Shown in pieces: positions 1 to 10,054 of a stretch of 64,000 nt of DNA (position 1 is its first letter; every line of letters starts with the position of its first letter). The DNA comes from Nannochloris sp. 'desiccata'. Its lineage: Eukaryota > Chlorophyta > Trebouxiophyceae > Chlorellales > Chlorellaceae. The notes beneath the pieces were generated by a model. It saw only the letters and a program-made list of their open reading frames with translations, did no database searches and was not told the origin of the DNA. Made by a program: the position numbers and the translations under genes. Where the stretch lies: assembly GCA_019044685.2 (NCBI GenBank), contig JAGTXX020000006.1, forward strand, positions 1,569,501 through 1,633,500, given 5' to 3'.

Positions 1-852
1 ATCTCCTGGTTGTTTCGTTGTCCTTAAGCCGTTGAAAGGCAGAAGAACTCACTTATTTTGCTTACTTCATGCGTGTAAATATTGCAATATACAACACTCT
101 ATCCGTTAGTTACACCTTCAGAAAGAGCGAAAAAAAAATTCAAGCTGTCTTCTAAATTATGCGAACACTTCTACTTTTTATGACCGAAATATTGGTTGAT
201 AGGTTTACTTTAACCAGCACCACCATTGCCACCTTTTGCTCGCTTAGCAGCAGCACCACCACCGTGACCATTATTACCGCCACCGCCTCTGACATGGTCT
301 GTGATCGTTCCTCCTCCCCACTCAGGTGCTCGTGATATTCCTACCTTGTCAGGTGCCCTATTGCTATTCCTACCTTGCTGAGCAGTATAAAATGTCGTGC
401 GGCATCCTTTCCCATCAGGTCCAGTATGTATAAACGCCGCATTGTCCTCCCAAAAAGACCCAAAGAAACCGAGCTCTCCGAGGGAAGGTGGCCTCGGAGG
501 GACCGCAGAGGCCTCGAAAACTAGCCGCTGTGAGCCCCCTCCGAGGCTCGCCGAAGCTCTACAAGATTTTCTTCCAAAGCTTCGGAAAAGGGGATGTTTT
601 TCAACTGAAGGGAAGTGGTGTCCCCTCTCTGAGGACCTCTGCCAAATAGATAATTGTAGGATCTAGACGGTCGAAAAGCAGGCAAAATACAGACCCAGCT
701 GGCAGCAAGTGTGCTGAGCTCCGAGCTCAGCACACAGTCGTTTAAATTTTCGTTTAAATTTCAAGAGCCTCTTTAAAAATATTTAACCATCGCGACCGCT
801 TATTACCATTTTGTAGTATAGACATTATTAGTTTAAAACAGTTTTTAGCCTC
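1..852. other. Gene-free 5' flank of the Mrc1-like gene, with foldback sequences
   Basis: I see no convincing gene here. The stretch has low-complexity GCC/ACC repeats around 215-290, then a G+C-richer patch (about 430-590) with two inverted repeats: gcctcggaggg at 491-501 pairs with ccctccgaggc at 537-547, and ccgaagct at 551-558 pairs with agcttcgg at 578-585. A near-perfect palindrome follows at 709-735, then a tandem 12-mer (cgtttaaatttt at 739-750 and 751-762, last base differing). The core promoter of the downstream gene probably lies in the last 100-150 bases. Confidence 0.5.
709..735. repeat. 27-bp palindrome
   Basis: Two 13-base arms, gtgtgctgagctc and gagctcagcacac, are exact reverse complements separated by one base. 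It lies about 118 bases upstream of the Mrc1-like start codon. It could be a dimeric transcription-factor site or the scar or end of a small mobile element; the sequence alone does not decide. Confidence 0.8.
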
Positions 853-3653
853 ATGATGGCTGGCTTTGAGGACCTAGAGGATGACATCGAGCTTCCTCAA
901 TTGGAGGTTGCTCAAGTACAGGAGCCACGCAAGCTCTCTCGCCTTCAGAAAAAGAAGACTATAGATGAAAATGTAAACGCTGATATGGGCATAGATACTC
1001 CGGAGAGTGAGGCTCGCGGATCTTTGTTAGCTGGAGAAGAGTTAGTCGTTGAGCCTAATGAGCCCGAATTGTCGCTTTCGGAAGAGGTAAGCTGTCCTCT
1101 AAGGTAGCAATAATATTTTTTTGATTTATACCGGCCTTTAAACACATGTTGGAGCTATTGCAGGGTGCACAGTCTGGTGACAATGATGACGCTGACGTTG
1201 TTGAAGAAGAAGTAGAGGGTGCAGCAGAGGCCGGAGAAGAGGGCAAGGTCGCAGCAGCACCTGACCAGGTGTGGGACGAAGAGGACGAGATCGAGCAGTA
1301 CTTTAAGGAGAAGTCTGAAAATGGCAGGGGCGATCAAGAGAGCGACTCTGACAGCGGAAGTGATAGCGATGAAGGCTATGCTGGTGGCACTGCTGCTATG
1401 CTGGGAGATAATCCTACCTTGGATGAACTCAATGCTGAAACCCAGCGCATCCTTAGAGGTATATTGCGCTCTTGTTTTCTCACTTTACCTTTTCAAATTC
1501 AAATTCTCAAAAAACTGACGATTCAAATTTTCTCTTTATGCGCAGAAACCGCTGCACGCGATCGCTTGGGTAAAGGTCAGAAGATTGAAATCAAGCCTCT
1601 CACTGGCATTGTTGCCAAACTCAAGGAAAGACGCGCTCTCGCCATTGCTCGTGCTCCTAAACCCCGTCAAGTTGATGCTATGCCCAATTTTGAAGATATT
1701 TTGGCAGAAGCTACAGGCAAAGACGATGGTGCTAATGATATTACTAACCAACCATCAGGTACATCCACACCAAAACGTGCTGCAAGTCCTGTTGCCGAGG
1801 CAGGTGAAAATAATGAAGGAGCCCCTGCTGATGGTGTTAAGGACACCACCGCTGCTGCTGAACCTAAGGGACTCGAAAAGTTCTTAACCACCCCCAAAGC
1901 CGTAAATGAATTTGAAGAGGATGACGAATTAGATTTGGAGGTCGTTTCTGAGGATGAAGACGATGGCGGGCAAGCATTTAAAGTTGTTGAATTGCCTAGT
2001 ACACGAAACAAAGAGCCAAAACCGTCCCCACTTATTTTTAATCCTTACAATGAAACACAAGATATCGACGAGTTTGAAGACGAGCCATTGATTGATGATG
2101 GTGTTGGCGATGAGGATAGCGATTCTGAGAGTGAAAGGAGTTGGGAGATTCGTAAAGAGGGTGAAGAGGGAGAAGATGGGGAACCGCAAGTCGAAGGAAA
2201 GAAGAAGAAGAAGGGACATGCTACTGAAGATGGTGATGGCAGCAGCAGCAGCAGCAGCGATGATGATGATGATGATGATGATGATGAGGCTGAGAGTGGT
2301 GAAGAGGAGGAAGATGTGGACGTTGGTAACGAAGATGGTGAGTCCCCTGCTCGTGATGGTACCAATAAGAACAAGGACGTCAACGAAAACGAAAACGCTC
2401 TTGCCGAGCGAGCAGCAGCTGCTCCTCTTTCTACAGCAGCCATAATGCTTGCAGCAGCAAACGCTGTTACTAACGACAAAACCAAACGTATGCAACGTAA
2501 ATTCTTAGATACTGAAGCAGAGCTCAGTGATGAAGACGGTGCGGCCGCTGCTGTTAGTGACGATGAAGAGGAAGATAATCTAGATGACAATGGCGAGTTA
2601 GCAGACTTGATTACCATTGAACAAATGAAGACAAAAGATCTTCGTACAACTGAAGAGTATCATAATCAATGGGCGAAGCAAAACGACGCGAAAGAACTGC
2701 AACAAGTGCTTCGTGGTCTTGAGAATGGTTTTCGCCGAAACCGCTTTGGGGGTGGCCTTGATGATGCAAACGACGAAATTCATGGTCGATTACGCCGCGC
2801 TCGCTTTGATGGGGACGATTTTGAAGGTATATCTGGTGCCTTTGCTTTCCCCAGTGCGTTTGGTGCTGGTAATGGGGGTCAAGATGATGAAGAAGAATGC
2901 GAAGATGAGGCCATGCTCAACCAAGCACGACGGCAGAAAATTTTAGCTGGGTCTCAAAATAACACTAATTTTCCTGGAGCTATCCCTCTTGACGATGATT
3001 CACAAGCTGTATTAGGTTTATTAGCACGTTCTGCTTCTGAATCACAAGGTGGTGCTGGTGCAGGGTGGATGGCTCCGCCTGCAGCCCCACCTTCTCGCTT
3101 AGCTCTCGAGCTTCGAGGACTCAACCCAGATCTCGGAAAATCTTTAAAACGTGGTCCTTCCTTTGTGGGTCGTCAATCTACAGTAGTCCGTACTCAAAAT
3201 GGGGGAGGTATGGGATTAGGAAGTGGTCGTTCATTTGTATTTGGACGTAGCGAGAATAGCAATTCTGCCTTGGTCCCTGACGGCGGTATGCCGGGAAGCC
3301 AGCAGCAAGGCGTCGTTGGAGTTGGCACCCAAGAAGATGCCGGTGCTGGTACTGGTGGTAGTGGAAACGGTACTGGTCCTGTAAGTTTTGCGAATTTGCG
3401 TCAAATGGCAGGCTTACCTGGTTCTTCAGCAGGAGCAGGCGGCAGTGGTGGTGTTGGTAATGGCTCTGCTGATGGTGCTGGCGGTGGTGGTGGGCCCAAA
3501 GGAAAGAAGAAACGCAAGGCAGGATCGACTTTGGTGAGTAGATTAAAGACTTCAGGTAGTATCTCTTTACATGAATCTCAAGAGAGTTTGAATGCTGTCA
3601 GTGCTGTGTGCATGAATATTGCCCAAGGCCCTGCAAACAGGAAGAGACGCTAG
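853..3653 (+). CDS. Mrc1/Claspin-like replication checkpoint mediator
   Basis: Inferred exons are 853-1086, 1164-1458 and 1546-3653, giving 878 aa. The protein is very acidic and low in complexity, with Asp, Ser and Glu runs around residues 380-420. Three blocks resemble Mrc1/Claspin: a short ETQRILRETAARDRL-like motif spanning the second splice junction (about residues 166-184), an acidic FLDTEAELSDEDG segment (about 490-505), and an Mrc1-like block (about 530-590) with a TTEEYHNQW core followed by a basic RRNRF/RLRRARF stretch. In this family the protein travels with the replication fork and relays stalling to the checkpoint kinase. The C-terminus is Gly-rich and ends in basic residues. The second intron (87 nt) is frame-neutral and has no stop. 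The family call rests on short motifs, so another nuclear acidic protein remains possible. Confidence 0.7.
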
Positions 3654-3863
3654 GGAAGATCATGATCATATGGATAGTCACAAAAAATAAAAGCTGTCGT
3701 TATACTTGCATTTTGCTTTGACGTTTACAGATATGATATAAAAATACTCCGGAAACATGTAAAACCCTAATCTCATGCAATGAAAGGAAGGTCAATCTGT
3801 TACAAATGTCTTTAATTTTAATACTACACTAAAAGCAAAGAAAGTCAACAAGAAAAATAAAAT

Positions 3864-4259
3864 CTAATAGCGGCTATAGAAACCGCCGCCTCCATCTCTT
3901 TCACTAAAGAAATCGTACGCCAACAGGGCTCCTCCCATCAGTATCACAGCGAAAATCTCCATCCACAACGCCCCCAACGCAATTTTTCCAGCATGATATA
4001 AAATAGAAGGGATTGCAATTGTTGCAGTTGCTGATAGACCAACCAAAAATTTTCCAGCATCGATCCAACCACTTGAAAGATTGCTGCCTTGAGGTCCTCC
4101 TCCAAAGAAAAGGTACGGCATGGGTACTAGAACGTATGCAAATGCTGTGAGCAGTGGCCACCAGTTTGACCAGAGATAGCAACCTAAAAATTGAAAGAGA
4201 ATGCCCAAACAAAATGTGCCGCCAATTGCTGTCAAGATTTTATTATCATCGATCGACAT
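3864..4259 (-). CDS. VPS55: VPS55/LEPROT family endosomal membrane protein
   Basis: A single-exon gene of 131 aa, the usual family size. It has four hydrophobic segments (about residues 8-30, 33-52, 70-90 and 93-117). The first pair contains the family's conserved core around CYLWSNWWPLL and the VPMPYLFFG turn. VPS55 proteins act with VPS68 in late-endosome-to-vacuole sorting; the animal orthologue LEPROT affects receptor traffic. The gene is convergent with the Mrc1-like gene (210 bases between stops) and divergent from the cytochrome b5 reductase gene. The short acidic Asp-Arg-Gly-Gly tail ending in SRY is predicted to be cytosolic. Confidence 0.9.
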   Translation of the reverse strand: MSIDDNKILTAIGGTFCLGILFQFLGCYLWSNWWPLLTAFAYVLVPMPYLFFGGGPQGSNLSSGWIDAGKFLVGLSATATIAIPSILYHAGKIALGALWMEIFAVILMGGALLAYDFFSERDGGGGFYSRY

Positions 4260-4716
4260 GTTTATTTCTTTGCCAGGATTCGCTGTAGGACTATTTCAAA
4301 GATCAATATGTATTAATACGGCCAAAGAACAACTGATGAGCTGGGTCCAGTCAAAAAAATCAACAAGATCGAATTTAAATTTTGCGTGATCAGAACCTGT
4401 GGTGACAAGATCTTGGTAGCTGCTCACAAATGTGTTTCTACTATCAAATGAATGCACCGAAATTGCCGAAACTTTTGCAATGGGGCGATCGTAAGTCGAG
4501 AGAAGCAAATGTTCGGTCCAGAAGACACATCAAAACCTCACGAATTTACAAAACCATTACTTAATCAAAATATATTTACTGGTGCTTATCAGACGTATCA
4601 AACCTGTAGTCCGCCTGTAAGCTGCCGATCAGGATTAGTTGTTTCATCTAGAATCTGGTGGTGGCTGAAATCTACATCTTGCTTATCATAACCCAATAAG
4701 GCAATCTACTCCCACA
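4260..4716. other. Divergent intergenic region VPS55 / cytochrome b5 reductase
   Basis: 457 bases between two divergent start codons. I see no gene or convincing repeat; it presumably holds both promoters. Confidence 0.5.
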
Positions 4717-5622
4717 ATGCTAACTACTATCGCTCGCAAATTTGGAAGTAGAGCTGGTCTTTTTGGTGGCGCAGCAGCATTGGCGCTTGCGTCTGCCTCA
4801 TTTGACACAGCGGCCCATCTCTCAGTCACCGCTCAGGAACCACTTGATGCAGAACACTGGCGTGGTCTGAAGCTTCTTTCCCAGGAGCAACTCACTGGTG
4901 GTGATCGTCCAACCCATCTTTTACGTTTTGAGCTTCCCGCTAGCCAACAGCCTTTGCCTGTTGCGAGCGCTTTACTAATCCGTCTTCCAGTCGGTAAAGA
5001 GAAAGAGGATGGCACCCGGGCTTGGGTTTTACGTCCCTATACCCCTGTATCTGCCTCTGATGCTAAAACCCTCGATTTGGCGTTAAAAATCTACCCAGAT
5101 GGCAAATTAACACCTCACTTGATCAAACTTAAGCCAGGCGATGTTTTAGATTTCAAGGGCCCTCTTCCCAAGATTGCTTTGAGCGAACTTGAAAAGCGTA
5201 AATCCATCGGTATGATTGCCGGCGGTACAGGTATTACACCAATGTTGCAGGTGGCATCTGAACTGCTCCGCAATAAGTACTCTGGTAAAATTAATTTGAT
5301 TTATGCGAATGTGTCCCCGTCAGATATTATGTTGAGGGACAGATTAGACGCTTTAGTGAAAGCTCATCCTAATTTCAGTGTATATTACGTTGTGGATAAG
5401 GCTGAGAAAGGGTGGACAGGCGGTGTGGGGTACGTTACGGCAGAGATGCTCAAAGAAAATATGCCTACGCCGTCAAACGACTCTATGGTGTTGGTATGTG
5501 GCCCTCCAGGAATGATGAAAATCATCTCTGGAGAAAAAGTATCACCTAAGGAGCAAGGGCCTTTGGCTGGACTGTTGAAGGATAAATTGGGATATACTGA
5601 GGCTCAAGTTTATAAATTTTAA
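4717..5622 (+). CDS. NADH-cytochrome b5 reductase
   Basis: A single exon of 301 aa. It is a flavoprotein oxidoreductase that passes electrons from NADH via FAD to cytochrome b5 (fatty-acid desaturation, sterol and nitrate-related redox). Visible motifs are the FAD-binding RPYTPVS at 106-112, the NAD(P)-binding GGTGITP at 169-175, the CGPPGM motif at 261-266 and the family's terminal Phe. An N-terminal basic stretch followed by an Ala-rich hydrophobic segment (residues 8-30) suggests a mitochondrial membrane-anchored form. The chosen ATG is the first in frame and puts this targeting segment at the N-terminus. Membership is firm; the exact compartment is inferred. Confidence 0.92.
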   Translation: MLTTIARKFGSRAGLFGGAAALALASASFDTAAHLSVTAQEPLDAEHWRGLKLLSQEQLTGGDRPTHLLRFELPASQQPLPVASALLIRLPVGKEKEDGTRAWVLRPYTPVSASDAKTLDLALKIYPDGKLTPHLIKLKPGDVLDFKGPLPKIALSELEKRKSIGMIAGGTGITPMLQVASELLRNKYSGKINLIYANVSPSDIMLRDRLDALVKAHPNFSVYYVVDKAEKGWTGGVGYVTAEMLKENMPTPSNDSMVLVCGPPGMMKIISGEKVSPKEQGPLAGLLKDKLGYTEAQVYKF

Positions 5623-5704
5623 AAGAATTGATTATACTGTCGTGTGGTTGCTAAATGAAATGTAAGAAATTAAAAGTTACCGCCACAAAAAATTCAAAAG
5701 CATT

Positions 5705-6450
5705 TTATTTTTTTCCACTACGGGATAAGATGAATAAGTTGCCTTTGTTGCCCCTGGAGATCCTGAGATCATCATCCAAGTAGGTAATTGTCAATTCACC
5801 CTTGGCGCTCTCCGGAGCGGTGATAGGAATCAATCCAAGAATATAAAAAGTCTTAAACTGAACATTGACCTTCTTCTTATTCACGGGGGTGAGCTCAGCT
5901 TCAACGGCGTTGAAGAAAGGAAGTGTTTCTTGGTTTCTAGCTTTTAAGTTTTCAGCATCGATTGTTTGAAAGATATCACCAAAGGGCCTGAAAAACGGGG
6001 GACGGCTAGTACCTGCGGTGTTTTAAAACAATGCATTTTAGATAATCAAAAAAAAAAAAAAAAAAAAAAAAAAAGCACCACGGGCGCCAGTACATTCTCC
6101 TTCTTCTTCTTACCTAAGATACCATCAGAAGTGGTGTACAACAACTTCCATTTAGCACTAAGCTCAGGGCCTAATACATTTTTCGTGGGATTAATTTTCT
6201 CCAATTCAGTGGCAAGTTTATTAATTCGTAGTTTGTCATCCTCCGAAGCGTCGGCACCTCTGCCAAGACCTTTTAAATTTTCCATGAGCTCAGCTTTCTT
6301 CAACGTCAATGTCTCCGTTTTTGGCTTGCCAAATGTGAAGATCATCTTGGTGGGAACACGGCGAGAGGCAGAAGACTGGCCAAATGAACTTGAAGTCGAT
6401 CTTGTGGTTTGAGATGCTTTCGCAAAATTACTCGTAGAAAGACTTTTCAT
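5705..6450 (-). CDS. Plastid lipid-associated protein (PAP/fibrillin family)
   Basis: Exons 6114-6450 and 5705-6012 are joined across a 101-nt intron to give 214 aa. The splice restores the family's hallmark: a YTTSDGIL segment runs straight into a GTSRPPFFRP segment, as in plant fibrillins. An RxSRGxxGNLFIL-type motif lies near the C-terminus. The first 35 residues are Ser/Thr-rich and basic without acidic residues, consistent with a plastid transit peptide. Fibrillins coat plastoglobules or thylakoids and bind lipophilic compounds. The intron holds a 27-base T run (A27 on the plus strand, 6048-6074) close behind the donor. The gene is divergent from the exportin-2 gene with 243 bases between start codons. 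Confidence 0.9.
6048..6074. repeat. 27-base homopolymer A/T run inside fibrillin intron
   Basis: An uninterrupted A27 on the plus strand, read as T27 in the sense intron of the fibrillin gene. Its length is likely polymorphic and prone to sequencing error, but being intronic it would not change the protein. Confidence 0.9.
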
Positions 6451-6693
6451 TGAATTGCGCGGCTAGGATGTCACCTTAGAATATTTTCTGAATATTGAAT
6501 GGATGGAAAATGCGAGACAATCGGTGGTCTTCAAGTTTTCTGGAGGTCTCCATTTGTTTGGACAGAACAGAAACTTTAAAGAAAGGATGCACTCAACTGC
6601 TCGCTGCAGCAAACAAAGCTACAAAAATGGCCATTTCATCTGCTTAAAACTTCGATTGAATTATTAGTGAAGTTTGCAACTGACCAGAGCACG

Positions 6694-9600
6694 ATGGCGG
6701 CAGATCTTAAGGATTTACATTCCGCTTTAGCACAGACACTAGCACCTGATCCTGTAAGTTTATTATCCATTTGAAGGCATATCTGCATATGATCAGCATA
6801 TATTTACACACTCTGAGCACTTTTATTATCTCCATTTAACCTCTTGCAGGCTTTGATCAAACAAGCAGAGGCGTTCTTAAAGGCTGCTCAAGCAAAGCCA
6901 GGCTTTGGAATTTCAATTCTCCAGGTATGTATTCATATTTAGACGATCTCAATGACGTTATGAGCAGACGCGAACAATTTTCCGCTTGTTGGAGGGTCAC
7001 AACTACCATCATCCCCAACTACCTCGCCAATTTTTTTATGATCTGCCACTGCTTATACAAACTCTCACCCTTCTTTTATTTGCTTGTAGATTGTCACCCC
7101 AGATGATACAGACATTGCTGTTCGCCAGCAAGGCGCTGTTCAATTCAAAAACTTTGTCAAATACTACTGGTCACCTCGTGATGCAGCCGTCGTCCTTGGA
7201 GGCAGCGCTCCCATCACTCTTACAGATGAAGAAAAAGAACAAATAAAAACACACATTATTGATCTCATGCTCAGTGCACCTCCTCGTGTACGTTCTCAAC
7301 TTAGTGAAGCCTTAACGATCATTAGCCAGCATGATTTCCCAAGAAAATGGGAAGGATTACTCCCACAGTTGATAGGGAAATTAACAGCCGAAGATCCTAC
7401 TGTGTTAAATGGCGTGCTGACGACTGTAGATTCTATTTATCACAGGTACCGGGGTCAGTTCCTTAATGAATCGTTAAATGAAGAGTTGCAATATAGTCAA
7501 ACCTTGGTGAAACCGTTGCTAGCAGTCGCTCAGCGTGTAACTGCAGCCTGCACGGCTGCTGCTGCTGCTGGCGGTGCCGCTGCCCTTCCAGTGTTACTTG
7601 ATGATGCTCGTTTAATTTTATCTATTTTCCATTCTCTTAATTCTCCTGGATTAACAGAAGAGTTTGAAAATACTCTCAAGGAGTGGATGGAGTGCATTCA
7701 TGCTTTACTTATTCTTGATGCACCAGCTTACACCGCCGCCACCTCGGGCGGCGACGCGGAACAAGAAGGCCCCCTGGATGCTTTGAAAGCCACCGCATGT
7801 GAGTGTCTTTCCTTGTTTATGGCGCTTAATGAAGAGGAATTTGCCCCTCATTTGGAGGTATTCGTACGGGATGTCTGGCGATTACTAATCTCTGTCGGTC
7901 CCGCCACCGGTCAAGACCATCTAGCCATGGCTGCTATAACTTTCCTCACTACAGTCGCCAAAAGCGTCCATTTTGGCTTGTTTGGAGATGCTGCGGTGCT
8001 GAAACAGGTCTGCGAGGGTATTGTTATTCCCAATTTAAAGTTGAGGGATGAAGACGTTGAAGTATTTGAGATGAATTGGGTTGAATGGGTTCGTAGAGAT
8101 ACAGAAGGAGGAGATAGCGATACCAGAAGACGCGCTGCATCTGAATTAGTGCGTGCTTTAGTCGATAAATTCCCTGCTCAGACTACTGAGCTCTTTTCAG
8201 GCTACGTCGCTGCATTGCTTGCAGAAGCTGTAGTTGCTCCAGAAGCAGCATGGCGGGCAAAAGACGCAGCGATTTATTTGGTCTCTGCTTTAGCTGTGAA
8301 GGGACGCACTGCTGCGGCAGGTGCTACCTCTACAAACTCTTTAGTAAATCTTCAAGATTTCTATGCTAGTCATGTCGCCCCCGAGCTGGCTGCTCCCGAT
8401 GTCGATGCTCGCCCCGTAGTTAAAGCAGATTGCTTGCGTTTCGCCACCACTTTCCGCTCTCAACTTTCTCGTGAAGCCGCACTGGATCTCTTCCCTAAAG
8501 CAGCATCGTTACTTGCTTCCACACATAATGTAGTTCACTCGTACGCAGCCATGCTTGTCGAGCGTCTCTTAGCTCAACGCATCAACGGCGCCTCTGCCTT
8601 TACCTCTGACCAATTAGGTCCATACCTTCAACCTCTATTAGAACGTCTCTTTGCAGCTTTGCGGCTCCCAGAATCCGGCGAGAATGAATATGTCATGAGG
8701 GCGGTAATGCGCCTAGTCACATTTGTCGGTGCCGCCATAGCACCCGTAGCAGCACCTGCATTACAACAACTGTGTGAAATTCTGCTTGCCGTAGCACGTA
8801 ATCCTACACAACCTGGATTCAATCATTACCTCTTTGAATCTATTGCAGCTTTAGTCAAATTCGGTTGCCAACCTGGACCGAGCGTTGCTGCTGCTGAAGA
8901 CGTTATTTTCCCTCCTTTCCAGGTTATTTTACAAGAAGATGTGCAAGAATTCCATCCTTATGTTTTCCAAATTTTAGCCCAGTTAATTGAACTTCGCTCT
9001 GGCGCGACTGGCTTACCAGAAACATACCTTGCCTTGGTACCGCCTTTGCTGATTCCCACTTTCTGGGAACGAGCTGGCAATATTCCTGCCTTGGGCCGGC
9101 TTGTTCGCGCCTACATTTCCACTGCTCCCTCAGAAATTGCATCTCGTGGTCTTCTCCCCGGTATGCTGGGCGTCTTTCAAAAATTGGTCGCTTCAAAAGC
9201 ACAAGACCATGAGGGTATGGCTATTTTAGATAACTTGACCCTGGCGATGGAACCTTCCCTTTTATCCCAATATATGCCAACAGTATGGAATGTACTGTTT
9301 CAAAGAATCCAAGTGGCACGAACACCCAAAATCGTTCGTTGTTTCTTACATAGTGCCTCGTTGATGAGCGCTAAGCAAGGCGGGGCTGCTGTGGCGGCAT
9401 CAATGGACACAGCGCAGCAGGGCATTCACGTCATGGTAGTACAAGGAATCTGGGCGCCTGCGTTGACTGGAGCTGGCAGTCCTTTGGAAACGAAAGTCGC
9501 AGTCGTTGGGTCAGCGAGAATGCTTTGTGAAGCTCCAGGATTGCAGGGCGCAGGAGCTGACGGCGCAGCTGCTCCAATGTTGGTCGGTCTGTTGCAAAGA

Positions 9601-9915
9601 GTGGCTACCGTCGGAGCTGGAGCTACTGCTGATGAAGGTGCAGGTCCAACTGGTAATGGTGATGATTATTGTGTTGGGGAAGAGGAAGTGTTTTCTTCTG
9701 GATACGCTGCTGCGTATGCTAAGCTTCAGAATGCTGCTGAAGTTGAGAAAGATTTTTTGGCCGAGGTGGCAGATGCATCGGTGGATGTGGCGCAAAGACT
9801 GGCAGCATGGTCTTTACAAAATCCTGGAACAGTGGGGAGATTGTTGGCAAGTAATCCTGATGCGCAAACAGCGTTAGGGACGCTGTGCCAAAGAACAGGA
9901 GTGGCCATTGCTTAA
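6694..9915 (+). CDS. CSE1: Exportin-2 (CAS/CSE1), importin-alpha re-exporter
   Basis: Inferred exons are 6694-6753, 6850-6924 and 7090-9915, giving 986 aa, close to the family norm of about 970. The N-terminal importin-beta segment is well conserved: an AVRQQGAVQFKNFVKYYW stretch, then SEALTIISQHDFPRKWEGLLP. The remainder is HEAT-repeat helical sequence, ending in a CSE1 C-terminal region. The protein binds importin-alpha and RanGTP in the nucleus and returns importin-alpha to the cytoplasm. The two introns fall early, so the main exon is intact over 2.8 kb. Several Ala-rich loops (for example about residues 145-155) look lineage-specific. Convergent with HIRA. Confidence 0.93.
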
Positions 9916-10054
9916 AAACAATTAATTAAAATTGGCTTGTTTGTTCTCTACCCCCCGTCTTGCTTTGCATCTTTCTTTTTATATATATTTTGTTGTTTTT
10001 AATCGTCAAATAAGGGTAAATAAATCAGGTTTATATAAAGTAAATAGGTATTCT

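Noticed and set aside
397..666. 89-aa open frame upstream of the Mrc1-like gene
   Set aside because: It lies in a hairpin-rich stretch, shows no family resemblance and has low-complexity composition.
1929..2617. Antisense open frames in the Mrc1-like gene
   Set aside because: Produced by acidic codon runs on the sense strand (poly-Ile and poly-Ser on the reverse).
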